Shown here in pieces: positions 25,522 through 36,818 of a stretch of 64,000 nucleotides of DNA. A model generated the notes under the pieces. It was not told the DNA's origin, did not search any database, and saw nothing but the letters and a program-made list of their open reading frames with translations. Positions within the stretch are counted from its first letter, which is position 1. Each line of letters begins with the position of its first letter. Position numbers and translations under genes: made by a program. The DNA comes from Mesodorylaimus sp. YZB2_4 (Eukaryota > Nematoda > Enoplea > Dorylaimida > Dorylaimidae): positions 682,001 to 746,000 of the forward strand of contig JASANH010001643.1 in assembly GCA_030248295.1 (NCBI GenBank). Direction: 5' to 3'.

Positions 25522-28500
25522 ATGGCTGCGTTAAGCGGCTTATTGAAAAAAGCGTCTGAAAAAGCCAGCGATGTCTTACAGACTTTGGGAATCGGTAAGT
25601 GATTAGATAGTTGGTACTTGAAAAAAATAAGTTCCTTATCAATGCGTTTTCAAATCTTAACTCCACGAATCAACAAGTAGGGCCCGGTCTCCGGATAATC
25701 AGGTGAGGGGTTTGACGATCTTAAGTGTGACCGTGCCCTGCCATGCTTGATAATCATGACTGATCTGGCTGCTGGTGCAATCCAAGGGTATTCCTGTCAA
25801 ACGTTGACTAAGGCCATTCTGGAATCTCACATCTTGTCGAACGTGACCATTGGCATGAGCCACTTCAATCATTCCCTCATAAGGTTACCCGGCATTGCCT
25901 GTTCTCCTTTTCTCCTGTTTTAATAATCGTGCTTACAATTTTGCCAATCCAAGCGACCCCCACGGAGACCTGCGTGTTTCCCTAACATTGCGGACCATTC
26001 AACAGTGCATTCCTACGGTATTTTAGGTGACGCTATGAAATTTCCTGGCAAGGAAGGCGATATAATTTATTCGAAGAACAATGTCTGTGTGCATCCACCC
26101 AGTGGCGCAGAAGTCCAGCACGTCCCTGGCTACTTATCATTGCATTGCCAAAAGGATGAGGTCAGTGCTAACTGGCTGGCCGTAGACACATTGTCTGGCA
26201 ATATTTCTCTTACAGGTACTTGGTATTACTTTGATTCTACAATGGTTACCCAACGCCACATTGGAAAAAAATCCGCGAAGTATACGAGCTATTTCTCCCC
26301 GATCCACACCACACACTTGCAGCCCGCAGACAAGGGTGAAATTACGCCATTTGCACGGGAAAAAGAAGGTAAACTAAGCTTTTTTCAAATTCAGATTAAA
26401 ACCTGAGGAAGGCCGTTTTCCATTTTAGCAAATGAGGAGGCGTTCAAGTAGCGAAACGTCCAGTTCGCCAGTGCAAGAAGAAACGGGCGATAGTCAGAGT
26501 ATGACCACACCCACTTCCGAACCCGAAGGGGCATCTGAACAGGTGTGTATGGTTGCTTTCCGATTTCAGCTGTAGGGAGCAGGAAAAATGCCATTCATAC
26601 TGGCTATAGGTCTGACCTTTCTGACGGCTGATAAGTAGAGTTCCCAGGAGGACTGGCATATTGGAATGGTTGACGGGTGCAGGGTGTAATCATGGTGTTT
26701 GTGATCTTAGTTAGCCAACGAGGACAAGGAGCCGCATATCAGCGTGGAGATGAGCGGCGATAATTTGACGGCCGTTGTCACTGCTTCATCGACGAGCAAC
26801 GAGAACGAAACTGCGAGCGAGAATCGAAAGCGCCCACATTCCCTCATGACCAATCAGAATGGTTCCAACTCGTTGGCCGCTCCATGTATCAACGTCATTC
26901 CTAACACTCCCACACCGACCATGGGCGCCGAGCGCGCCTTGGGCGCTACAGGCAAAAGTGAACGACGCGAACGGGGATCTGGCAATGCCAATGATGGCAG
27001 TCCGAGTAGTCCCGCTACTTCAGGCGCTGATGACGGATCGGATACGGAAGAAGCAGTAGTAGCAGTTGTGGCAAAAACTCGACCTGAAGGTAGCTCGCGT
27101 GATAAGGATGAGGCAGGGAGTAGTTCCCCCTACACGTCGGAAGATGAAGGCCCGCCAGACACGCCTACGACCGATGGCGAAACGTCCGTTTCCGCTTTGC
27201 TAATGAGCTTCAGGAACGCTGTAAGTGCGAGTGGCCTGGCGAGGCTAGCGGACTGAGACCATTCATTCATCTCAATGAATAGGACTGGCTGGAGAAAACA
27301 CCGGAAGAGTTCGCGCAGTCTCACAATATGATGCTACCCGATGGCATCCAACCACCCCAAGCTAATGTCAACGACGAGTTGGAAGTGAATGAAGTCGAAT
27401 CGAACGCCGTCGCTGCCAAGAGCAAAAGCCACACCGAGAGCAAAAGTCCATGCTTGTTTTCCGTCAACCTTGGTGAGGCCTCCTTTCGACTATACGAATC
27501 TTAAAATACACCTTGCTTTATTTTAGGTCAGATGCGTTCCTTGCGACTATTCTACAGCAACAGTGAAGCCACGTGTGGTCAGCTGGTAATTGCCAGTTTG
27601 GAATCGCAGTACAAGATTCTACATTTCCATCATGGTGGTTTGGACAAGTTGGCTCAGATCTTCGAACAGTGGAGTGTACTCCGAGCCAAGTCCAAACGCG
27701 GTTATGTAAGCTCATCAGGTCACAGTAGCCTTTGTCTTCGTTCAATATGTTGAATTCAGGATTCGCCCATCGCCCAACAATGCCGTCAGTTTGCTGTTTT
27801 GCGACCCGAACTGAGCAAAGGAGAGCAGCACTCCGAGGAAGGACTTTACGAGCGCGTGACTTGGGACTTTTGGCGAATGGCTACCAACGCCGATGGGGCA
27901 ATCGAGGACAATGTCACTGTTCGAAAGGTATGGCCCATAGAGGACCCCAAACAGCAGTGCCCTGCAGCAGGGAGGATTATCGATTGGCCTTATAGTGCGA
28001 AAATCAATTTTGTAATCCCCTCTCCGTCAGGCTGTCTTGCATGAGTGGCCAGGTGCGAACGCAGGTTCGACTTTGACTGGGAAATCAGCTCTCTGAGGAT
28101 TTCACGTGCCTGCTCTGTCACATGTTCTTTCAGGCCATATTTTTTGCTGGCTTGGATCCTCTGTTACGACGAGAGGCGTGGCCGTTCTTGCTCCACGTAT
28201 ATCCTTGGAATTCGACAAGGGAACAACGCGAGCACATTCGCAATGATCTCTTCCTCGAATATCAGAACATCAGAAAGCGAAGGTAAGAGCGAGCAAGGTT
28301 TGTGAGGATCCATCGAAATGACAGGCGGGAATGGTGGATTATACCCAAAGGGGTTGGGCTGATTAGCTGCCACTCAAGACCATTATTTCGAACTGATGAG
28401 CTGACATTCAAATCCATCACCCTAAATATTTTGATCTGCTTAGCTCCTGTCGAGACTTGCGCAGGATTAAGCACCCACGAGGGGCCTAAAGGGAACTTTT

Positions 28501-29864
28501 TTAAGACTGAAAGGAACGCTTAAAATGGGCACGAAGACATGGGCTAGCGTCGAGAATACGATCGGCAAAGACGTCGTTCGCACCGATCGCCGGAACCCAT
28601 ATTACAAAGGCGACGATAACCCGAACGTGGAGGTCATGAGGTACCACTCATTCACCCTCTGCCTCCCATAGACCCGGCTGTACACGCCCCTGTGCCCCGT
28701 TGCAGGACTCTCTTACTCAACTACGCCGCATTTTGCCCCCAAATCGGCTACATTCAAGGCATGTCCGATCTGCTGGCACCTATTCTGGCCATAATTCAAG
28801 AAGAATCGGAGACATTTTGGTGCTTCGCTGGCTTAATGCAGAGGACAATATTCGTTTCTGCGCCTCGGAATAACAACAATATGGATAGGAATTTGGTAAG
28901 GAGTCTTGAGGGGGTTAGCACGGGTGGCTGTTGGTCTCAAAACCATTGGCATGAGAGGTTGTCCTGGCGGGCTGATGTTTGTTCCCTGGGGAGATGTTTG
29001 TCGAGCGATCAACGCAGGTGACCGACCACATCCTGCTTTATGTATCAAAATGCACTGCCTCCCCTGTAGCCAAACACGTTGATACCTACTCTAGGTGTAC
29101 TGTACTGGAGGCCGGCATGGCGCGTACTATAGGTCCATGACCTGAACTTAGGGCTGGTCTCTATGCCACCGAGCCATTTCAGGAATATCTTCGAGACCTC
29201 TTGAAGCTAATGAATCCAGAATTCTACAAACACTTGCAAACGTGTGGTGGGGACGCGTTGCAACTATTATTTACTCACCGTTGGATCTTGTAAGTACATC
29301 GATTTGTCAGCCAAGTAGCTGTCTCAGGAAATTGGCTCAGGGTCGTGTTTGGTTTAGGTTATGTTTCAAGCGAGAGTTCAGTGAGCAGGACGCCTTGCGC
29401 ATTTGGGAGGCGTGCTGGGCAAATTATCGAACCAGCTACTTTCACTTATTCATATGTCTCTCGATCACCATGATCTACGGCCCAGACGTCGTCCAGCAGA
29501 AACTTCCTCACGACGAGATTTTACTCTACTTTAGTTCGCTGGCCATGCATATGAGTGCTGACACTGTCATGAAAAAGGTGAGGTCCCGCGTATGGTTATA
29601 GGGCTGCCCTGGTCCAACATTCTCTGCCGGACCCAACCTCTCAACTAAGACTCAACTCCCTACCGACCCCTCTCACTTCAGGCCCGCGGTCTACTCTATC
29701 AATTCGAGCGTCTGGAGAAGATCCCGTGCACACTGGGTGGCATCTGCGATTCTCAAGGCCCGGACATGTGGGACGCCGGGTACCAGCCGCAAGTGGAATG
29801 CGTGCAGACACACGACGGGGTCGAGGGGTGTCCGTACGCAGTCACCGATTCAATGAACCCATGA
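25522..29864 (+). CDS. TBC1D16: TBC1D16, Rab GTPase-activating protein
   Basis: Fourteen exons, starting with MAALSGLLKKASEKASDVLQ at 25522 and ending at TGA 29862-29864. Main exons: 25522-25594, 26027-26160, 26216-about 26331, about 26431-26541, 26712-27220, 27283-about 27470, 27528-27704, 27761-27926, 28133-28281, 28506-28640, 28706-28897, 29182-29289, 29358-29577, about 29682-29864. TBC domains accelerate GTP hydrolysis by Rabs; TBC1D16 acts on Rab4A/Rab5-type GTPases in endosomal recycling. The N-terminal family motif YSKNNVCVHPPSG, the SQYKILHFHHGGLDKL block, the arginine finger segment FAGLDPLLRREAWPFLL and the glutamine finger NYAAFCPQIGYIQGMSDLL are present. Exons 4-6 encode an acidic S/T-rich linker. 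The tail GPDMWDAGYQPQVEC matches the family end. Confidence 0.95.
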
Positions 29865-30575
29865 CACAGTCAACGTCCTCCCCACTTTTTCCATCCAGGC
29901 GGCGAGTGTAATGCTCTCTGGCCTCTCTCCAATTCCCCCTTTTATCTTGCTCTTTTTCTCAACTCGGTGTCGTTTTTTGGACGCGTCTATTTATGTCAGT
30001 TTATTTTGTTTTTAGGGGAGTGGTCGTGGTTTACGAGGTATAGGGCCCTCTAGGGCACACTAGCTTAGACTATGAATGTACCACCTAGAAATTATTTTTC
30101 TTGTTCAAAAACCTTTCTTTTATGTAATCTATCCACACACCCACAAATAATATATTAGACACCACAGACATCATTGCCCACCAAATGCCATCACCCAAAC
30201 CGTATCCAAGATACTTTTAAAAAGCACTTTCAACCCCCACGACACAAATAAAACGAGAATACGGATGATACGGCTAAAGCCCCAGGCAATGTTAAGGCAA
30301 CTCCATCAGGTAAAGTATTTGTACAATACCAAAGAATAACCACTCTGAGCTAACTTTGTAGCGCCCACGAAAAAGCTAAATAATGTAAGAAACCAATATA
30401 ATAGCATTCAATCTCGTACAATCTAGTATATACACAAATTTTTAAGATGAAGTGCACAAAATCAAAAAGTCACAACGTGAAAGCCCGTGAACTCCTTGAA
30501 GAAGATACGAAGCCCTATGAGAATCTCACTTTAGCCTCGTATCATCCTCAACAGAACCTAATACGCCTGCCCACC
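29865..30575. other. intergenic, convergent 3' ends of TBC1D16 and tetraspanin B
   Basis: AT-rich with several AATAAA-like words on both strands (for example near 30247). No coding sequence is supported. Confidence 0.45.
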
Positions 30576-32675
30576 TTAATCCTCGCCTCCATCACACTCA
30601 TCGTCTTGATGACGGCATTGACGATATCGATTCCCCATCACTGACGCCACTCGGCACGCCCGATACGCCTGCTCTCGTTCCCGTATACCGCAATAAAGTA
30701 GCATTGATGAAACCAGGCCGAAGAGCTAAATGGAAAATAAAGTCTCTAAGAGTCCTTCAAAAAACCTAAATGCACTTACCTGCACAAAAGCCAGTACTAG
30801 CCCAACCACGCCCACGATATGCATGTGTTCCAGAATCCAGTCGCTAAATGCTTGATGGCAGCCCTACAAAAAAATGGCACAGATCTATCCACAGCAAAGC
30901 TACCCGCAGCTCCTTGCAAAAGATATCCCTTCCCCAACGTTTCAGCAACAACCATGGCGCCTTACTTGCTGAAACAGCATGTCAGGACGGGCCTGTTTGC
31001 CGCAATTGACCATAGCAGGACCACTGTTGACGAAAAAGGAAGGATCGCAGCAACTGTCGGGAACAAAATCGTTGTTTGGCCATTGCGCGTGTCGAAACCA
31101 ATCCTTGTAAGTATCCACGCCACAGCAACGGAACTGAAATGCAAAAATATACGGAGTGCATACATACAGGAGGAGAGATGCCGTTGCTTACCTGCTGCTG
31201 CAGATCATCCCACGTTATCCGTTGTCCATTGTTTCCTTTGGTATTATCGCTGACGTAACTGCTGTTTTTACGCATATGGTCATGCAGTTCGAATCGTACT
31301 AGCTCCGACACCTGAAACCAACCTATTTTAAGTACACTACTAGCCCCACTACCTGGCTTGGGCAGGCGAATTTCGGATCATAAGGCTGATAATGACCAGG
31401 AGCCTATACTACATTGATCAGAAGAGCGCAGATCACTGTGCATTTTAAGGGTACGTTATAAGTTTAAGGCAGGACAGACGTATGTACAGCACTTTACCTC
31501 ATCCCTGTACAACACGCCCAGTACGCCGGCAGTCGACTCCACCACGAAGACCAAGAGTACGAAGACGAAATACTAAAAGACAAACAGACGATAAAACTCA
31601 AACGGCATACGGAGAGTATAATATAACTGATGGACTAAAATGCACAGCGCGACCCCAATTGCCCGCATCCCAATGAATGCAGTCTAACCCGCGTCTACAA
31701 CGATCGAGTTCCACACCGTAGCGAGACTTCCGTGCCACCCCGACTCTGTCGCCAACACTAAACTGGGAGGCACCCGTAGTCTGACAGACGGCAAAATGAT
31801 TTACGCCTTTTCCCATTTTTAACGCGTGCCTCAGGCCGCATTGAAAAAGTGCGCTCGTAAAGCGGCCAAACGTAGACCGACCTCGCACCTACCATGCCCA
31901 CCCATAACTGCCCTATTGTACACACAGTACTTACCGTAATCAACAGGCATTTGCTCTCAATCCACGCGCCGCAGCAACCCACAAACCCAATGATTACCAC
32001 CGTAGCACCCGCGGCGATACATAGACCGGCCGCACTCAATACACCGTACGTGCTGGGCGATATCTGGAGGTACTCGGTCTTCACTACGTACAACCACACG
32101 CCAACGCCCAGTGCTCCCCAACCGACGATCTAAACAAAAAACGGTTTCATTTCGGTCGTTCATAACAGAAATGGGATGCCCGGAGGTCTGGCAGTAGGAT
32201 ACGAAAACGACTCGGTTTAGCATAGCACCAATCTAACATTACATCGAACAAGGTTGAACTGGCGGGCCTGGCACATTCATGCAAGATTATTGCTCCGGTC
32301 TCACTCAATAGCCCCGCTTAGAAGCTAGATTGACGACGAGACCCGAAAAATACGGACCTAACGTTTTTAGTTCTGTTCCACTTCCATTCAAGTATCAAGA
32401 AGGTCCACCTTATTTTGAAGACTACCTCCCGCTATTCACGTATGCACTATACTTCATCAAACCTGTTCCCATTCTCAATTGCTGTTTATTTGATGAGCAA
32501 GAAAACTTGCAACTCGTTCAGATAGAATACCTACGCTAAAATTAGCCACTTTTAAAGCACCCTGCCGTACTGTATGCACGGCCGCCACGGCCTATCTAGT
32601 TTTTCTTACCCAAAACAATACGTTAAAACAGAAGAATGCACATCGAGTGAACGAGTAGCCGATGTTGATGCTCAT
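30576..32675 (-). CDS. tetraspanin B
   Basis: Seven exons in phase: 32610-32675, 31935-32129, 31498-31572, 31192-31311, 30966-31133, 30780-30863, 30576-30725 (about 282 residues). Exon 1 gives MSINIGYSFTRCAFFCFNVL, the start of TM1. IIGFVGCCGAWIESKCLL follows TM2. The large loop has FRCCGVDTYKDWF, DSCCDP and NCG, then GCHQAFSDWI before TM4. The 50-residue C-terminal tail is rich in R, C and D and ends DDECDGGED. Tetraspanins organise membrane microdomains with integrins and other partners. It is not a recent duplicate of tetraspanin A: intron positions partly match but the loops differ. Confidence 0.9.
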
Positions 32676-33228
32676 TGTCGGATTTCAAATGATCGATGTC
32701 CACGATCGAAGAGATTTGATATGATACTGTACGGTTTAGAATTGGGGCCCACCGCGAAGCTATCAAGTCATTACAAGGACCTGAAAGAACTCAAATTAAA
32801 GTGAAGTCAAAGTTGAAAACAGGCTATTTGAACCATTGTGGGCTAAGTATAAACGAAGACCCCGCTGATATAAGGAAGGGAAGTAACGATACCTACCCTA
32901 CGTCTGTCTGTTCAAAAGAGTACATATAGGCATAGCCTGACCAAAACATCACATGTCTGGCGGACCCAACTGTACTGCATGTTTCCAGGTTTGACGAAAC
33001 TAAAAGCCCAAATTCAAACAAAATTACCTTGATAAATGAAAAGTCCAAGTCGATCGATAATCGATCTAATAATCAAATCGCAAAAAGTTCCGGTTTTTAC
33101 ATTGTATACATCTATGCAAATTTGGTCACAACCCTTCGACCGCTTATGACAAATTAAGCTCGTTGTCTGGTCGATGTGCGCATCACGTGACCATGACAAC
33201 CACGGAAAACGGAAAACTGTCCAGTTGG
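32676..33228. other. gene-free stretch
   Basis: This is the 5' flank of tetraspanin B and contains no supported gene. Confidence 0.4.
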
Positions 33229-33237
33229 GTTGGATAT

Positions 33238-34282
33238 GGGTCAGTCTAAAAGCCGCTCCCGCTCCTACCGCTCCCGCTCCTAAAAACTAAACCCCGCTCC
33301 CCGTACTTTCCCGCTCCCCAGCAGGAGCGGGTTTTAGTGATATAAGTAATTTTAGTAATTTTTTGTTTTAACGTTTATGGATAGAAATTTACGCGGTATT
33401 GTACGAAGCGTCATGTTAGGTAAGGTACTGTACTAAAACCAAAGAAAACGAATGTCTTCTTCTGGGTCGAAGTGGTCAATACGACAGCGGCAAGTTTCGC
33501 CTGATTAATCACATCATTGTGACAGATCCAGTCATTGCTGCCCAAGTCACTCGACGCGGACCATCGACTTACGACACATATGGCGATCCAATAGACATGA
33601 TACTCCAGCATTTCTCGCACATTTGGGTAATCGAATTCAACAATTCGTGTTCGAATCGCATATGCTCGGGTAAAGATCAGATCCATCGGCGCAGTCATTT
33701 CGCCTTGTCTCCTGGGGACTCCAGAAGCGGCGCTTTCGATATTGGCAGCTGCTTATCGCAGCTTGGCTCGCCTTTAGATGGATCGTCGTATGAAGAACGC
33801 CGAGTGGTTCCACTCAAGCGGATATCCCGAATCTCGAATGGTTCCGTTCAATAGTTCAACTTTGGCGAACTTACGACAACGACTTAGTTTTGTCTTGGCG
33901 ATTTACTTTATTAAACGAAAATGTCCATGATCTATGACAATTATCTCCATTTTGCATTTTTGTGATTTTAGAATTTGCTGTTTGCTTTGTCTTTGCTGTT
34001 GCCCAGGGTGTTTCCATGTCATGTCTAAAACTGAGGACGGGCTTTTTTTACTCTAGAACTTTACATAAGGAATGCCTTATTTTACGTTTCCATGTTGTTA
34101 TTTTAGAAGGAAACAATCTGCTGTTAATTAATTGATTATACAAAGGAGCGGGGTGGTGAGTCTAGGAGCGGGCCTGTTTAGCACGTGAGTATAGGGAGCG
34201 GTGTTTAGCTCGAGGAGCGGGAGCGGGGTTTAGTTTTCAGGAGCGGGAGCGGTAGGAGCGGGAGCGGCTTTTAGTCCGACCC
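33238..34282. mobile_element. non-autonomous TIR DNA transposon with perfect 9-bp target duplication
   Basis: The 1,045-bp element is flanked by GTTGGATAT at 33229-33237 and again at 34283-34291. Its ends are long inverted repeats of about 65 bp: GGGTCAGTCTAAAAGCCGCT on the left, and the reverse complement of the right end reads GGGTCGGACTAAAAGCCGCT. Both continue through repeated CGCTCCCGCTCC units. A 9-bp duplication and long TIRs fit Mutator-like elements, though hAT-like with 8 bp is possible. No transposase was seen. The interior (33440-33860) has a more balanced composition with an open frame at 33519-33854, unlike the AT-rich remainder. Confidence 0.85.
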
Positions 34283-34473
34283 GTTGGATATTCGGTAGAT
34301 TTGGATCAGAATTTTGGTTGGACGGATTAGATTTGGGATTTTTAAACACGATAAGTGTGGGTTCAGAAAATCGTAGCCTTTATTTTTGGTTTTGTCGAGC
34401 AAGGTATGTGTAGCCTGTATTTAGGCCTTGTTCAAAGGAGAGTGCGAGTGAATGTTCTCTGCTTTCAGGGAAA

Positions 34474-36529
34474 ATGCCGGATGGTACTGGGCCAGTCGTG
34501 GCCGGTGGTGGTGGAAATGCAGCGGCTGCTCCGAATCAGCAACCGCAGCAAGGAGGCGTGGACATGTGGTCGGTAATAAAGCAATTCGCCTTTCGGCTGT
34601 TCATTATTTATATGATCTCTTCGTTCATTCGCAATTGGCGTCAAGGTCCTACCGGGAGTCCAAGTAACGGCACGACGCCTTCGGAACCGGCTGCTCATCC
34701 AGGTCGAAATTTGTTTCAAAAACTCACTCCTTTAGACATATATGCCTACATTTCGGAGAAAGGGTGCGATAAGAATATGGATGGCGGACCGTTCAATGAT
34801 TTCAATAATACTGACGCTCTCTTTTGGAAATTGACTGACATTCCGTACGGCGATTGGACGGGTGGTCCTCACGGCGACGGGACCTACACGCGCAGTGGTA
34901 AGATACCGTGTAGCGAACGGGTCCAACAAAACAGCTCGTTATATTTGCACGTCTACGTGGTAAAAAATGGCAAATCTCCCGATCCCATGGCTTGGCCAAA
35001 GACTGAATACTCGAAACGTTTCACGATGCATCGATGCCGTCGACTTAACAAGTATAAGAAGAAACGCTATCAAAAAACGCAAAACTTGTTGACGGGAAAA
35101 ACTGAAGCGACAGCTGAGGAATTGGCGAAAGTGGAAACCGGTGTATCGCACGAAATATTGTCTCACTGGCACCCCAACCTGACTCTGAATCTAATCGATG
35201 ATCAAACAGCGTGGGCCAAGGGCGCCTTGCCACCTCCTTTAGACGAGTACGTAGAATTCGATCCTGTTTCTGGCGATTATTATCCCATATTCTTTTTCAA
35301 TGATTACTGGAATTTAGCCGTCGATTATCAGCCGATCAACACTACTGTTCAATCTTTGAACTTTTCTTTGACCTACAGTCCAATGTCGTTGTTCAAATGG
35401 CAGTTATACGCGGCTCAAACAATGCGGAACAAGTGGTCGTCGATATTAGGGGCGACTGGTGGCGAATTGTTCGAAGACTCGGACGAAGATCAAGACTCGC
35501 TCAAGCAAGCAATCCTGGATACGAATCCTTATTTGCTGGGTATGACCGTCGTCGTCTCCTTATTGCATACCATTTTCGAATTCCTGGCATTTAAGAACGA
35601 TATTCAGTTTTGGCGCAATCGAAAATCTTTGGAAGGCCTATCGGTTCGTTCCGTCTTGTTCAACGTTTTCACGTCTTTGATCGTCCTTCTATATATTTTG
35701 GATAACGAGACCAACTTCGTTGTCCGTGTCAGCGTCGGTATCGGTTTATTGATCGAGTTGTGGAAGATTCCGAAAGTCATGGACGTCAAATTGGATCGTG
35801 AACGAAAGATTTTTGGTATTATTCCTCGTCTTACGATCAAAGATAAGGGCTCATATGTTGAATCGTCGACCAAGATCTACGATATGATGGCGTTTAAATA
35901 TTTGTCCTGGGCTTTATTCCCATTGCTGGGCGGCTATGCTGTCTACTCGCTGCTTTATCAAGAGCATCGTGGTTGGTATTCGTGGGTATTAAGCATGCTG
36001 TACGGTTTCCTGCTGACTTTTGGTTTTATTATGATGACGCCACAATTATTTATCAACTACAAATTGAAGTCGGTGGCTCATCTACCGTGGCGGATGTTGA
36101 CGTACAAATTCCTGAACACATTTATCGATGATATTTTCGCTTTCGTTATCAAAATGCCCACTATGTGAGTATCGATTTTCTGGTTATAAATGTCGTGGTT
36201 TTTAATGATCCTGTGTTTTTAGGTATCGTCTGGGATGCTTCCGAGACGATATTGTCTTCTTGATCTACTTATACCAACGTTGGATTTACCGCGTCGATCC
36301 GACTCGAATGAACGAGTTTGGTACGACTGGTGAAATGGATGACGGGACGGCAGGGGCGGAGGAACAGCGAGCTTTGCAAGGAAACAATGAAGAAGCGAGT
36401 GGTTCTGCTGTGGAGCAGTCGGACGGTGCCGAAATGTCGACGGAAGAAGAAAAACAGTCGCCGTCGAAAGATGCGGATGCCAGGAAAAAGAAGAAACAAA
36501 AGAAAAAAGAGACGAAGAAGACGAAATAA
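34474..36529 (+). CDS. CLPTM1: CLPTM1, multipass ER/plasma membrane protein
   Basis: Two exons, 34474-36164 and 36223-36529 (about 665 residues). Almost all of the protein is in one long exon. The family limits surface delivery of GABA-A receptors, and the related CLPTM1L is a lipid scramblase. Evidence: an N-terminal hydrophobic anchor FAFRLFIIYMISSFIRNW, the luminal block LTPLDIYAYISEKGCD, and SLYLHVYVVKNGKSPDP. At least four helices follow residue 350, including MMTPQLFINYKLKSVAHLPW and DIVFLIYLYQRWIYRVDPTR. The C-terminal tail is acidic then strongly K-rich (DADARKKKKQKKKETKKTK), which could act as an ER-retrieval or lysine signal. CTTTCAG ends 5 nt before the ATG; a donor at 34405 allows a 5' UTR intron. 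Confidence 0.97.
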
Positions 36530-36700
36530 ATGTGGTTTTAAAAGAGTAATAGGATTTAGTTGAAATTTATTGTACTAGTAGTGTCAAGTCCGTTTTGCGC
36601 ATTTTTGTGTTAGGCTTTGAAAAATGGAACAATTTAAAAGGTTCTCTCATGCGAGCATGGCCGCGCGCGAAGGTTATTCATGCTGTTTTTAGTGGTTGAT

Positions 36701-36706
36701 AATAAA
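36701..36706 (+). terminator. poly(A) signal of CLPTM1
   Basis: AATAAA lies 172 bp after the CLPTM1 stop and about 99 bp before the TTTCAG acceptor preceding METTL22. Confidence 0.55.
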
Positions 36707-36818
36707 TTGCTTTTTCGTGTGTGTGATGGATGACGAGCGGGTATCGATTGGATTCCATACCGGAAGTGGGGGTGGGGGAGGTGGTTAATGAGCGTTTGGT
36801 TTCAGCTCAAATCGATCT

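Noticed and set aside
33519-33854. Stand-alone gene inside the TIR element
   Set aside because: No splice context, no recognised domain and it is enclosed by the element; treated as possible captured sequence only.
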